The position numbers were made by a program, and so were the translations under genes. A stretch of DNA of 59,681 nucleotides from Amycolatopsis sp. (GTDB taxonomy: Bacteria > Actinomycetota > Actinomycetes > Mycobacteriales > Pseudonocardiaceae): contig NZ_JAODNM010000065.1 in NCBI RefSeq assembly GCF_025464955.1, forward strand, positions 1-59,681, in the 5' to 3' direction. Positions 44,316-51,676 of the stretch are shown piece by piece (position 1 is the stretch's first letter; every line of letters starts with the position of its first letter). A model generated the notes under the pieces. That model saw nothing but the letters and a program-made list of their open reading frames with translations, did not search any database and was not told the DNA's origin.

Positions 44316-45737
44316 GTGTCAGATCCCGATCGTCGCCGCAGAGTGGTCGTCCTGGCAGTGTGCTGCTTGAGCCTGCTGATCGCCGGCCTCGACGTCACCG
44401 CCGTCAACGTCGCACTCCCGGCCGTGAGCCACGACCTCGACGCCCCGGTCAGCGGCCTGCAATGGACCATCGACGGCTACACCCTGGCGGTCGCCGGTTT
44501 CCTGATGCTCGCCGGCTCCACCGCCGATCGGCTCGGCCGCCGCCGGGTGTTCCAGGCCGGGTTGGTCCTGTTCACCGCCGGTTCCCTCGCCTGCTCGCTG
44601 GCGCCCGATCTGCCTTGGCTGGTCGGGTTCCGTGTCGTCCAAGGACTGGGGGCGAGCATGCTCAACCCGGTCGCGCTCTCGATCCTCACCACCACCTTCA
44701 CCGACCAGCGCGAACGCACTCGCGCGATCGGGGTGTGGAGCGGCACGATCGGGTTGTCGCTGGCATTGGGGCCGGTGGTCGGCGGCCTCCTGGTCGCTTC
44801 GGCAGGCTGGCGCTCGGTGTTCTGGATCAACATCCCGGTCGGCGTGGCCGCGATCGTGGCGACCGGGCTCTTCGTGCCCGAGTCCCGGGCAGCGACCGCG
44901 CGGCGGCTGGATCCGGTCGGTCAAGTGCTGGTCGTGGCGGTCCTGGGCTCGATCACCGGCGCGATCATCGAGGGCTCCCATCGCGGTTACGGGAGCCCGC
45001 TGATCATCGGCCTTTTCACTCTCGGCGCCGTCGCGGCCACCGTGCTTCTCGGCTACGAACGACGTCGGGACCAGCCGTTGATCGACCCGTCGTTCTTCCG
45101 GTCCATCCCGTTCACCGGCGCCACCATCGCGGCGGTCGCGGCTTTCCTTGCTCTGTCCGGGTTTTTGTTCCTCAACACGTTGTATCTGCAGGACGTGCGG
45201 GGCTACAGCGCGCTGCAAGCCGGCCTGCTCACCGTGCCGATGGCCGGCGCCACCGCGATCGCTTCGCCGATCTCCGGCCGCATCACGGCGAGGCACGGGA
45301 CTCGGCCGACGTTGGTCGGCGCCGGCCTGCTGATCGCGGTCGCCGCGATGATGTTGACCATGGTGACGCCGACGACCAGCGTGCCGGTCCTGTTGTTCGC
45401 CTACGTCGTGTTCGGCGCGGGCTTCGGCCTGGTCAACACGCCGATCACCACCACGGCCGTGGCCGGGATGCCGCGTTCGCAGGCCGGGGTGTCCGCCGCG
45501 ATCGCCTCGACCGGACGTCAGGTCGGCAACAGCCTCGGCGTCGCCGTGCTCGGGTCGATCGTGACCGAGGGTGCCCCGGATCGCGACGGTTTCACCGCGG
45601 CCAGTCACCTCGGCTGGTGGGTCCTCGCTGGCTGCGGCGCTGTCGTCGCAGCCCTCGGCGTGCTGACCACCACAGGCTGGGCGACGTCGAGCGCGACGCG
45701 AATCACCGCCCGCTTCCCAGCCGAAGTGGCCCGCTGA
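44316..45737 (+). CDS. MFS drug exporter (DHA2 type)
   Basis: A 473-residue transporter with 14 predicted helices. Motif D1-like LDVTAVNVALPAVSHDL after helix 1, motif A in GSTADRLGRRRVFQAGL and motif C in LGPVVGGLLVASAGWRSVFW mark it as a proton-driven DHA2 exporter. GTG 44316 has a very good GAGGAGGAAAA ribosome site. It is encoded between an alpha/beta hydrolase and a TetR regulator in one operon. Substrate unknown; relatives export dyes, antibiotics and natural products. Confidence 0.93.
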   Translation: MSDPDRRRRVVVLAVCCLSLLIAGLDVTAVNVALPAVSHDLDAPVSGLQWTIDGYTLAVAGFLMLAGSTADRLGRRRVFQAGLVLFTAGSLACSLAPDLPWLVGFRVVQGLGASMLNPVALSILTTTFTDQRERTRAIGVWSGTIGLSLALGPVVGGLLVASAGWRSVFWINIPVGVAAIVATGLFVPESRAATARRLDPVGQVLVVAVLGSITGAIIEGSHRGYGSPLIIGLFTLGAVAATVLLGYERRRDQPLIDPSFFRSIPFTGATIAAVAAFLALSGFLFLNTLYLQDVRGYSALQAGLLTVPMAGATAIASPISGRITARHGTRPTLVGAGLLIAVAAMMLTMVTPTTSVPVLLFAYVVFGAGFGLVNTPITTTAVAGMPRSQAGVSAAIASTGRQVGNSLGVAVLGSIVTEGAPDRDGFTAASHLGWWVLAGCGAVVAALGVLTTTGWATSSATRITARFPAEVAR

Positions 45738-45801
45738 CATGCAAGCCGCCTCTCATCGTCGGAGTCAACTCGCTACCCTGGTCGCAGGCGAAAGGGGAAC
45801 C

Positions 45802-46392
45802 ATGTCCGAGCAGACCACGTCCGGCCGCGCCAACCAGAAGCTGCGCACGCACACTGCGATCGTGCAGGCCGCGGCCGAACTGAGCCGCACCGGCCGGGAC
45901 GTGACCATGCCCGAGATCGCCAAGGCGGCCCTCGTCTCCGAAGCCACGGCTTACCGCTACTTCCCCGACCTGGTCAGCCTTCTGCAGGAAGCGATCGCCG
46001 GGCAGCTGCCCACCCCGGCCGAGGCGCTCGAATCGGTCGCGGATTCGACCGACCCGGTGGAACGTATCGGCGCCGCGACCGAGTTCCTCCTGCGCCACGT
46101 CCTCACTCGGCAGGGTGTGGTCCGCGCCATGATCGCGTCCACGGTGACCAAGGCGGACGCCGCCGCCCGGCCGGGGCTGCGTTTCGGCCTGATCGACCAC
46201 GCGCTAGCCCCGCTGGCCGACACCCTTGACCCGGCAGACCCCGCGTTGGAGCAACTCCGCCGCGGCCTCGTGGTCGTCGTCAGCGCCGAAGCCCTGTTCA
46301 ACCTGACGGATCTGTCCCAACTGGACCCCGAGGACGCGATCGCCAGCGTCGTCGCCACCGCGAAGACGCTCGTCCAGGCCTTCCTGCGCTGA
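45802..46392 (+). CDS. TetR-family repressor of the efflux operon
   Basis: A 196-residue regulator. The N-terminal helix-turn-helix (about residues 16-62) has AELSRTGRDVTMPEIAKAAL and VSEATAYRYFPDLVSLLQEA, the common TetR pattern. The rest is a helical ligand domain. I chose ATG 45802, preceded by GAAAGGGGA; the frame opens 21 codons earlier without support. It probably binds the interlocked repeats at 43349-43395 and is released by the exported compound. A family A palindrome overlaps the stop. Confidence 0.9.
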   Translation: MSEQTTSGRANQKLRTHTAIVQAAAELSRTGRDVTMPEIAKAALVSEATAYRYFPDLVSLLQEAIAGQLPTPAEALESVADSTDPVERIGAATEFLLRHVLTRQGVVRAMIASTVTKADAAARPGLRFGLIDHALAPLADTLDPADPALEQLRRGLVVVVSAEALFNLTDLSQLDPEDAIASVVATAKTLVQAFLR

Positions 46393-46455
46393 CTGACTCG
46401 TGAGTGTTCCGGCCGGTTCTAGGCAGGTTCTCAGCGGCTGGAACACTCACCAGTC
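46391..46455. repeat. Palindromic repeat family A, second copy
   Basis: GACTG..GTGAGTGTTCCGGCCGG (left) and CGGCTGGAACACTCAC.CAGTC (right) form a long imperfect palindrome. It shares CTCGTGA and TTCC.GCCGG/GGCTGGAA with the copy at 35830. It lies between two convergent genes. Confidence 0.8.
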
Positions 46456-46464
46456 AGCCGGCCG

Positions 46465-47220
46465 TCACGAGCGGCGGCGGGGCTTTCCGCGCTTGCCGCC
46501 CTTGGTCGCGCCGGTCCCTCTTGGCTGGCTCCTGCCTGCCGACTTGCCGGCTACGGGCTTCCGTCCGCCCGCGTCGGGACGTTTGAGCTTCGGCTGAGCC
46601 GGGGTCGATGCGCGTCCACGGGTGCTGTTGACGGTCCGCCCGCGCACGATTCCGATGAACTGCTCCATCAGATCCGTGGTCTCGTCTTCCAGCCATGACA
46701 GCGCGACGCGCGACTCCGGCGCGTCCGAGACGGGCCGGAACGTGAGGTCCTTGCGGTGGTGCAGCCGGGCGAGCGACTGGGGGACGACCAGAAGCCCGAC
46801 CCCCGCCGCGACCAGCTCGATGGCGTCCGCCGTTGTGGCGGGGCGTTCGAGGGCCGGTTGGCCCGGCAGGCTTTCCCAGCCGAGGGTGTCGTCAAGCGGG
46901 TGCAGCACGACCTCGTCGGCCAGGTCCTCGACGGACACCTCGTCGGCCGCGGCCACGAGATGGTCCTTCGGGACCACGACCACGGTCGTTTCGGTGTAGA
47001 GGGGGATCGCGCTCAGGCCCGTCCGGTCGATCGGCAACCGCACGAGACCGGCGTCGACGTCGCGCTCCCGCACGAGTCCGACCACTTCGGTGGCAGCCGC
47101 CCCGACCAGGACCAGCGGGACATCGGGCAGCCGCTCGTTCCAGGTCCGCACCCACTTGGTGGGCGTCACCCCGGGGACGTACGCGAGCCGGAAGGAAGGA
47201 GGTACGTCCGGGCCTGTCAC
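46465..47220 (-). CDS. LysR-type effector domain protein without DNA-binding domain
   Basis: A 251-residue protein. Residues 8-195 look like the C-terminal effector domain of LysR regulators (FRLAYVPGVTPTKWVRTWNE, RDVDAGLVRLPIDRTGLSAI, VVPKDHLVAAADEVSVEDLA, AAGVGLLVVPQSLARLHHRK), but the N-terminal helix-turn-helix is missing and the gene is not truncated by anything visible. In its place the C-terminus is a very basic Gly/Arg/Lys tail (SQPRGTGATKGGKRGKPRRR) that could bind nucleic acid. It is divergent from a DUF5997-type gene with 58 bp between starts, a pairing I recall from other actinomycetes. Confidence 0.8.
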   Translation of the reverse strand: MTGPDVPPSFRLAYVPGVTPTKWVRTWNERLPDVPLVLVGAAATEVVGLVRERDVDAGLVRLPIDRTGLSAIPLYTETTVVVVPKDHLVAAADEVSVEDLADEVVLHPLDDTLGWESLPGQPALERPATTADAIELVAAGVGLLVVPQSLARLHHRKDLTFRPVSDAPESRVALSWLEDETTDLMEQFIGIVRGRTVNSTRGRASTPAQPKLKRPDAGGRKPVAGKSAGRSQPRGTGATKGGKRGKPRRRS

Positions 47221-47278
47221 CGGCCCAGATTACCGGGCGTGCTCGGCGGCGCCCCATGCGCTCGTTACCCTGGACCCC

Positions 47279-47671
47279 ATGACGTCGCAAAAGACCATCC
47301 AGACGATGAAGCCCGCGACAGCGGCGAAGAAGCTGGGTGTGTACCTCGAAGCCACCCCCGCGGAGTTCCAAGAGGGTGCCGTTTCGCGTGACGAGCTGAA
47401 CGCCCTGCAGACCGACCCGCCCGAGTGGCTGCGCGAACTGCGCCGCAACGGCCCGCATCCCCGGCCGGTCATCGCGGCGAAACTGGGCGTCTCCATCGCC
47501 GGTCTCGCGCGCGGTGGCGTCACGGAGGCGCTCACCACCGAGCAGATCGACGCGCTGAAGGCGGAGAGCCCCGAGTGGCTCAAGCACGAACGTGCGACGC
47601 AGTCCGAGGTCCGCAAGGAAACCGCACGCGTCAAGGACAAGAACGTGGAGCCCCGCCGGCCGCGTTCTTGA
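47279..47671 (+). CDS. DUF5997-type protein
   Basis: A 130-residue cytoplasmic protein (MKPATAAKKLGVYLEATPAE, PPEWLRELRRNGPHPRPVIA, AKLGVSIAGLARGGVTEALT). The AKKLGVYLEATP and PHPR.VIAAKLG.S motifs fit the actinobacterial DUF5997 family. Function unknown. The segment PVIAAKLGVSIAGLARGGVT resembles a degenerate helix-turn-helix. It has a basic C-terminus. ATG 47279 is chosen over an upstream in-frame opening. A classical terminator follows at 47709. Confidence 0.78.
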   Translation: MTSQKTIQTMKPATAAKKLGVYLEATPAEFQEGAVSRDELNALQTDPPEWLRELRRNGPHPRPVIAAKLGVSIAGLARGGVTEALTTEQIDALKAESPEWLKHERATQSEVRKETARVKDKNVEPRRPRS

Positions 47672-47708
47672 GACTTCCCGGTGTGCTCGGAAAGGTGTGC
47701 TCTGACAG

Positions 47709-47748
47709 GGCGCTTACCTCGCGTTCGTCGCGGGGTAAGCGCCTTTGT
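47709..47748 (+). terminator. Rho-independent terminator
   Basis: GGCGCTTACC (47709-47718) pairs with GGTAAGCGCC (47734-47743), with an inner TCGCG/CGCGG stem around GTTCGT, followed by TTTGT. It closes the DUF5997-type gene. Confidence 0.88.
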
Positions 47749-47852
47749 CATGCCGGAGCCGGTTGGGGTGGCTGGGTGGTGTCGGTGTGGCTGGTGAGGT
47801 TCTCGAGGTCAGCGGGCGTGGTCGGCAAGTGGTGAAGGTGGGACTCGTCGGC

Positions 47853-47897
47853 CTGAACGTGGGACTCGCCGACGCGCTGCGCGAGTCCCACGTTCAG
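47853..47897. repeat. Repeat family B, palindromic copy
   Basis: CTGAACGTGGGACTCGC (47853-47869) and GCGAGTCCCACGTTCAG (47881-47897) are perfect 17-bp arms. A further direct copy, GTGAAGGTGGGACTCGTC, is at 47832. The unit is the same as in the cluster at 36237-36330. Confidence 0.88.
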
Positions 47898-47951
47898 CGA
47901 GGGCGAGTTCCACACCCGGCTCCGGACACCGGCTTCGCCGTACACCGTCAT

Positions 47952-47996
<45 letters not shown>

Positions 47997-48101
47997 GGAC
48001 GAGGTGTGAGCTGGGGCACTATTTGATGCCGCGGTGCAACGGTGCTCGCTTCGCGACCACAACGTGGCATGACAGTTCCCTCATTCGTGCTGGAGGCCTC
48101 C

Positions 48102-48668
48102 GTGCGTGACGGGCCGACGTCGGATGCCGATCTCTGGCGGCTTATCGCGACCGACGACCACCAGGCCTTCACCGAACTCTTCGAGCGGCACGCGCAGACC
48201 GTTTGGAACTACGCGTACCGGCTCACGGCCTCGTGGAGCGCCGCCGATGACCTCCTCGCGACCACTTTCCTGACCGCGTGGCGGAGACGTCGTGAAGTCC
48301 GGCTCGTCCGCGAGAGCGCGTTGCCCTGGCTGTACACGGTCACCAGCAACGTCTGCCGGGGAGAACGTCGCCGCCGCGGCAGATTTCTCCGGGTCGTCCC
48401 GAGACTGGTGACAGCCGGTTCGACGCCCGACCACGCCGAGCAGTTCGCGCAGGACAGCGCGACGCGGGAACGGCTGCATCGCGTTCTCGCCGCTATCGAG
48501 CATCTGCCGCGCGGCGAATGTGAAGCCGTGAAGGTGTGCCTGCTCGGCGGCACTTCCGCCGCGGACGCCGCCGAGCTGTTCGGCATTTCCGAGGTCAGCG
48601 TGCGATCACGGCTTTCGCGTGCCCGTGCCCGGCTGCAGGAGCTTACTCAGGAGACACCGGATGAATGA
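48102..48668 (+). CDS. ECF-type RNA polymerase sigma factor
   Basis: A 188-residue sigma factor of two domains: region 2 (AFTELFERHAQTVWNYAYRL, then SAADDLLATTFLTAWRRR) and region 4 (LPRGECEAVKVCLLGGTSAA, GISEVSVRSRLSRARARLQE). I chose GTG 48102 because GGAGG lies five bases upstream; an ATG at 48069 is possible. Its stop overlaps by 8 bp the ATG of a membrane protein gene, the usual arrangement of an ECF sigma and its anti-sigma or partner. Confidence 0.9.
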   Translation: MRDGPTSDADLWRLIATDDHQAFTELFERHAQTVWNYAYRLTASWSAADDLLATTFLTAWRRRREVRLVRESALPWLYTVTSNVCRGERRRRGRFLRVVPRLVTAGSTPDHAEQFAQDSATRERLHRVLAAIEHLPRGECEAVKVCLLGGTSAADAAELFGISEVSVRSRLSRARARLQELTQETPDE

Positions 48669-49983
48669 CCTCTTCGACCTTCCCCCGGAGCGGGAACTGC
48701 CGGATTCCGTGCGCCACGAGGCACGGCTGCGGATCCTGGCCGAAATCCAACCGCCCGCCCGGACCCTGGGGTGGGTGCCGATCGCGGCCGCCGCGGCCGT
48801 TTTCCTGCTCGTCTTGGGCGCGGTGACCGTCGGCGTCCTCGGCGCGAACCACATCAAGTACGCCTCGCCGGCTTCCGGGGGCACTTCCGTCGACAGTTTT
48901 CAGGACCTCGGTTCCGACGGTGCGATGCGCCAACTCGTGCCCATCCCGGCTGAGCGGCTGTACAACGTCATGGACCACAAAGCACCGCCTGAGCAGGCCG
49001 CCCGGTGTGTTGCCGCCGGTGCCGCCGGCTGGCAGCCGCTGTTCACCGCGTCGGCCAGGGGAGTCGTCGACATCGTTTACCAGACCAGCGGCGGTCCGCG
49101 GTTCTGCGAGCTGACGCCGTCCACGGTCACGCTGTCGGCTCCGGTTACCGCATCGGCGCCTGGGACGATGAAGGCGACGTTCGTTTCGCAGTCCGGCACT
49201 GTCGCCGGGGTGCTCGATCCGTCCTTCGGGACCATGCAGCTGGGGCCGGGGGACCGGGACACCGGCCGTGGCCTGGTCGTCGTCCAGAACGGGATCTTCG
49301 TCGCCCCGAACAACCTGCCACCCGGCGCCAAGGGATTGGACGTCGTGCTCGGCGGTTCGCCGGAGGTCCAGGGTGGGCAGCGCTTCGTACCGGCGAACGC
49401 CCTCCCTGCACCTGCTCCGTCGACGGTCGACCGCCCGCAGCTGCCCGGCGACCCGAAGTCGGACGGCGGACGAAGGCTGACCGAGTGCTTCAACCGCAGC
49501 GACACCTTGCGCGCTGTTGATCCGGCGAACTGGAAACCCACCGAATCGGTACCGCTGGGCAACGACGAGAGCATCCAGCTCGGCCGGTACGGCGACCTGC
49601 TCGCGGTGTGCGTCTTTACCGGCAACCAGGTCAGGCTCCAGCTCGACGAGGGGGCCGACAGCAACGGCCTCCGCGAGCTGGAGGCAGCGTCGAACCCGTA
49701 TCTGTACAGCACCACGGTGTTCTACGACTTCCGGCAGCGGTCTGGCGGCGGCTCCGCGAGCGACACCGTGGCGGTGAACGGGCTGGTGAAGTCCGCGGCC
49801 GTCACTTCCGTCAGCATCTCGCGGCCGGAGTCGCCCGACGTCGTCGCGACTGTCCACAATGGAACATTCGTGTTGCCGGGCATCAACCTCAACGAAGGCC
49901 CGCTCGACTCGCACGACAAGAGCGTCATCACCGCGTACGGAGCCACGGGCGCGGTGCTGGACAGGGTACCCATCCATATCTGA
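48661..49983 (+). CDS. Membrane partner of the ECF sigma factor (putative anti-sigma)
   Basis: A 440-residue protein. It has a short cytoplasmic N-terminus (about 1-36, LPDSVRHEARLRILAEIQPP), one membrane helix (about 37-59, VPIAAAAAVFLLVLGAVTVG) and a large exported domain of unknown fold. The cytoplasmic part is short and lacks the HxxxCxxC zinc motif of classical anti-sigma factors. Position and overlap with the sigma gene make a membrane anti-sigma or signal-relay role likely. Low-complexity stretches are absent, so the outer domain may be a sensor. No named domain recognised. Confidence 0.75.
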   Translation: MNDLFDLPPERELPDSVRHEARLRILAEIQPPARTLGWVPIAAAAAVFLLVLGAVTVGVLGANHIKYASPASGGTSVDSFQDLGSDGAMRQLVPIPAERLYNVMDHKAPPEQAARCVAAGAAGWQPLFTASARGVVDIVYQTSGGPRFCELTPSTVTLSAPVTASAPGTMKATFVSQSGTVAGVLDPSFGTMQLGPGDRDTGRGLVVVQNGIFVAPNNLPPGAKGLDVVLGGSPEVQGGQRFVPANALPAPAPSTVDRPQLPGDPKSDGGRRLTECFNRSDTLRAVDPANWKPTESVPLGNDESIQLGRYGDLLAVCVFTGNQVRLQLDEGADSNGLRELEAASNPYLYSTTVFYDFRQRSGGGSASDTVAVNGLVKSAAVTSVSISRPESPDVVATVHNGTFVLPGINLNEGPLDSHDKSVITAYGATGAVLDRVPIHI

Positions 49984-49996
49984 CAAAAATGGACAA

Positions 49997-50038
49997 CAAC
50001 TCGCCGCCGGCTTGCGCACGCAGGTCGGCGGCGAGTTG
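49997..50038. repeat. Repeat family C, variant copy
   Basis: CAACTCGCCGCCG (49997-50009) and CGGCGGCGAGTTG (50026-50038) pair perfectly around a 16-base loop. The outer CAACTCGCCG/CGAGTTG matches the palindromes at 20448 and 40644. Like those, it directly follows a stop codon and could serve as a terminator. Confidence 0.78.
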
Positions 50039-50082
50039 CGTTACGCCGGTCGGAAAATCTGCGTGTTCACCCAAGGTTTCAC

Positions 50083-50096
50083 ATGGTCCAGACCAT
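50083..50096. promoter_or_regulatory. GntR/DasR-like operator upstream of the thiG-like gene
   Basis: ATGGTC-CA-GACCAT is a perfect 6-bp inverted repeat. Its core TGGTC-NN-GACCA is the one recognised by DasR-type GntR regulators (consensus TGGTCTAGACCA), the GlcNAc-responsive repressor of actinomycetes. Only the centre differs (CA for TA). It lies 78 bp before the start of the thiG-like gene. Confidence 0.55.
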
Positions 50097-50174
50097 CTGC
50101 TCGCGCCGTTGCCGCCGTCTGTGGTAGATCTTGTCCCACTGACGCGCACGACCGAGTCCGGAAGGTGCACCAGC

Positions 50175-50954
50175 ATGTCCATGGGTTCTCTCGCCGCTTT
50201 CCACACCGCTACCGAGGGGGACGTTCCGGAGCCGTGGCTCGTCGTTGGGGAACATTCCTTCCGATCTCGGCTCATCCTCGGCATCGAGCAGTACACCTCG
50301 CCCGAGCTGGTGGGAGCGGTGCTGGAGGCCGGCGGTTGCGACGTGTTCATCACGACCTTCGACCTGACGAACGCCAGGCCCAGCCTGCTGCTGTCCGATT
50401 TGGACGAAGTCGTCGAACTCGACCGGTTCACCTGGATCGGCACAACCTCGTTCGCGCGGACCAAGGACGAAGCCTTGCGGACGGTGCGTGCGCTGCGTGA
50501 CGCGTTCGGTATCCAGGTCATGAAGCTCGACGTCCGCCCGGCGGACAACCTGCCGCACAACGCGCAGACGGTGACCGCGGCGCGCGAGCTCGTCGCCGAC
50601 GGTTTCGCGGTACTTCCGTTCATCCGGCCGGATGTCGACACCGCGTTGGAGCTGCAGGACATCGGCTGCTCGGCCATTCGCGTGCTGACCTCGCCGGTCG
50701 CCAGCCATCGCGGCATCGACGACCCGGACGCCGTACGTGCGGTCATCGAGGCGGTCGACGTGCCGGTGGTCATCGAGGGCGGCCTCGGCTCGCCCGCGCA
50801 TGTCGTAGCGGCGATGGAACTGGGCGCTACCGCCGTGCTGGTCAACACCGCCGTGGCGGTGGCGGCGTCGCCCGCGCGCATGGCAGCCGCGATGCGGCAC
50901 GCGGTGCTGGCGGGTCAGTACGGCGTCGGGCAGGTCACCCGGCCTCAGGCGTGA
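50175..50954 (+). CDS. ThiG-like (thiazole synthase fold) protein, possibly sugar-thiolating
   Basis: A 259-residue TIM-barrel protein aligned by eye to ThiG: EPWLVVGEHSFRSRLILGIE, TSPELVGAVLEAGGCDVFIT, and the Schiff-base lysine in GIQVMKLDVRP (Lys117). The phosphate-binding part reads VPVVIEGGLGSPAHVVAAME and AVLVNTAVAVA. It differs from true ThiG in places (IEQYTS for GTGKY, FIRPD for YTSDD). No thiS, thiF, thiO or thiE is nearby, and no TPP riboswitch precedes it. Its partner is an HAD phosphatase. ThiG relatives such as BexX make 2-thiosugars, so that role is a reasonable guess; a second thiazole synthase is the alternative. Confidence 0.78.
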   Translation: MSMGSLAAFHTATEGDVPEPWLVVGEHSFRSRLILGIEQYTSPELVGAVLEAGGCDVFITTFDLTNARPSLLLSDLDEVVELDRFTWIGTTSFARTKDEALRTVRALRDAFGIQVMKLDVRPADNLPHNAQTVTAARELVADGFAVLPFIRPDVDTALELQDIGCSAIRVLTSPVASHRGIDDPDAVRAVIEAVDVPVVIEGGLGSPAHVVAAMELGATAVLVNTAVAVAASPARMAAAMRHAVLAGQYGVGQVTRPQA

Positions 50955-51676
50955 GCGAAATCGCGGGCGTCCTGTTCGACATGGACGGCGTGCTCATCGA
51001 CACGCACAACGCCATCGTCGGGCTCTGGCAGGCCGTCGCGGCCGAGCACGGGGTCGGGCTGACCGACGACGACGTGCGGCGGCATGTCACCGGGTGCGCG
51101 CCCGAGCACACCATCGCGGCCGTGTTCGCCGCGGTGTCCGAGCCCCGCAGGCAGCGGATCCTCGACGTCGTCCGGGCGGCCGAGCCCGACTTGGAGTTCG
51201 AGGAGCTGCCGGGAGCGGCGGACCTCATCAGCGAGCTTCACCAGGCCGGGGTCCCGCTCGCGTTGGTCACCGGCGGTTCTCGTGCTCGATGCGACCGCGT
51301 GCTCGAAAAGCTCGGCCTTGCCGACGTCTTCGACGCCGTCGTGGCCTGGGGCGATGTCGACGCGGGCAAGCCGGCGCCGGACTGCTACGAACTCGCCGCG
51401 CGGCGACTCGGTCTTCCGCCGGGTAGCTGCCTGGCGTTCGAGGACGCTGCCGGCGGCGTCCGGTCAGCTGTCGGGGCCGGGGTGGTCTGCGTCGGAGTGT
51501 CGAAGAACCGTGCGGCGCTGATGGCTTGCGGGGCGCAGGAGGTGGTCGACGACCTGTCACAAGTGCGTTGTCATCGCGACGGCCGGGTGGAGCTTTTCCA
51601 CGACGGGGTGGCCGTAACCGGTTTCGCCTTTCCCGTGACCGGAGAGCGCTCTCACCGTGCTAGAAACGTGTGGTGA
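50951..51676 (+). CDS. HAD-superfamily phosphatase (beta-phosphoglucomutase-like)
   Basis: A 241-residue HAD hydrolase. Motif I FDMDGVLIDT (nucleophile Asp10), motif II LVTGGS, motif III Lys in AGKPAPDCYEL and motif IV AFEDAAGGVRSA are intact, with a helical cap (about 18-85). The subfamily (PGMB-like) acts on sugar phosphates. It starts at GTG 50951, overlapping the thiG-like stop, so both are made together. The 3' end of the gene contains the lacI operator (51642-51653), so the lacI regulator may also throttle elongation here. The tail after about 190 looks divergent. Confidence 0.88.
   Translation: MSEIAGVLFDMDGVLIDTHNAIVGLWQAVAAEHGVGLTDDDVRRHVTGCAPEHTIAAVFAAVSEPRRQRILDVVRAAEPDLEFEELPGAADLISELHQAGVPLALVTGGSRARCDRVLEKLGLADVFDAVVAWGDVDAGKPAPDCYELAARRLGLPPGSCLAFEDAAGGVRSAVGAGVVCVGVSKNRAALMACGAQEVVDDLSQVRCHRDGRVELFHDGVAVTGFAFPVTGERSHRARNVW
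51642..51653. promoter_or_regulatory. LacI-type operator GAGAGCGCTCTC (copy 1)
   Basis: A perfect 12-bp palindrome inside the 3' end of the HAD gene, 17 bp before the lacI-like start at 51670. The same palindrome occurs at 53753, 53899 and 57211. The central CG pair is the hallmark of LacI sites. Confidence 0.8.

Noticed and set aside
44319..45740. 473-codon minus-strand frame exactly opposite the MFS exporter
   Set aside because: It has the same length because the exporter codons avoid the reverse stops. The protein is Arg/Asp/Gly/His-rich without hydrophobic pattern or domain.
50039..50174. TPP riboswitch before the ThiG-like gene
   Set aside because: The conserved CUGAGA and ACCUGAUC.GGAUAAU blocks are absent.
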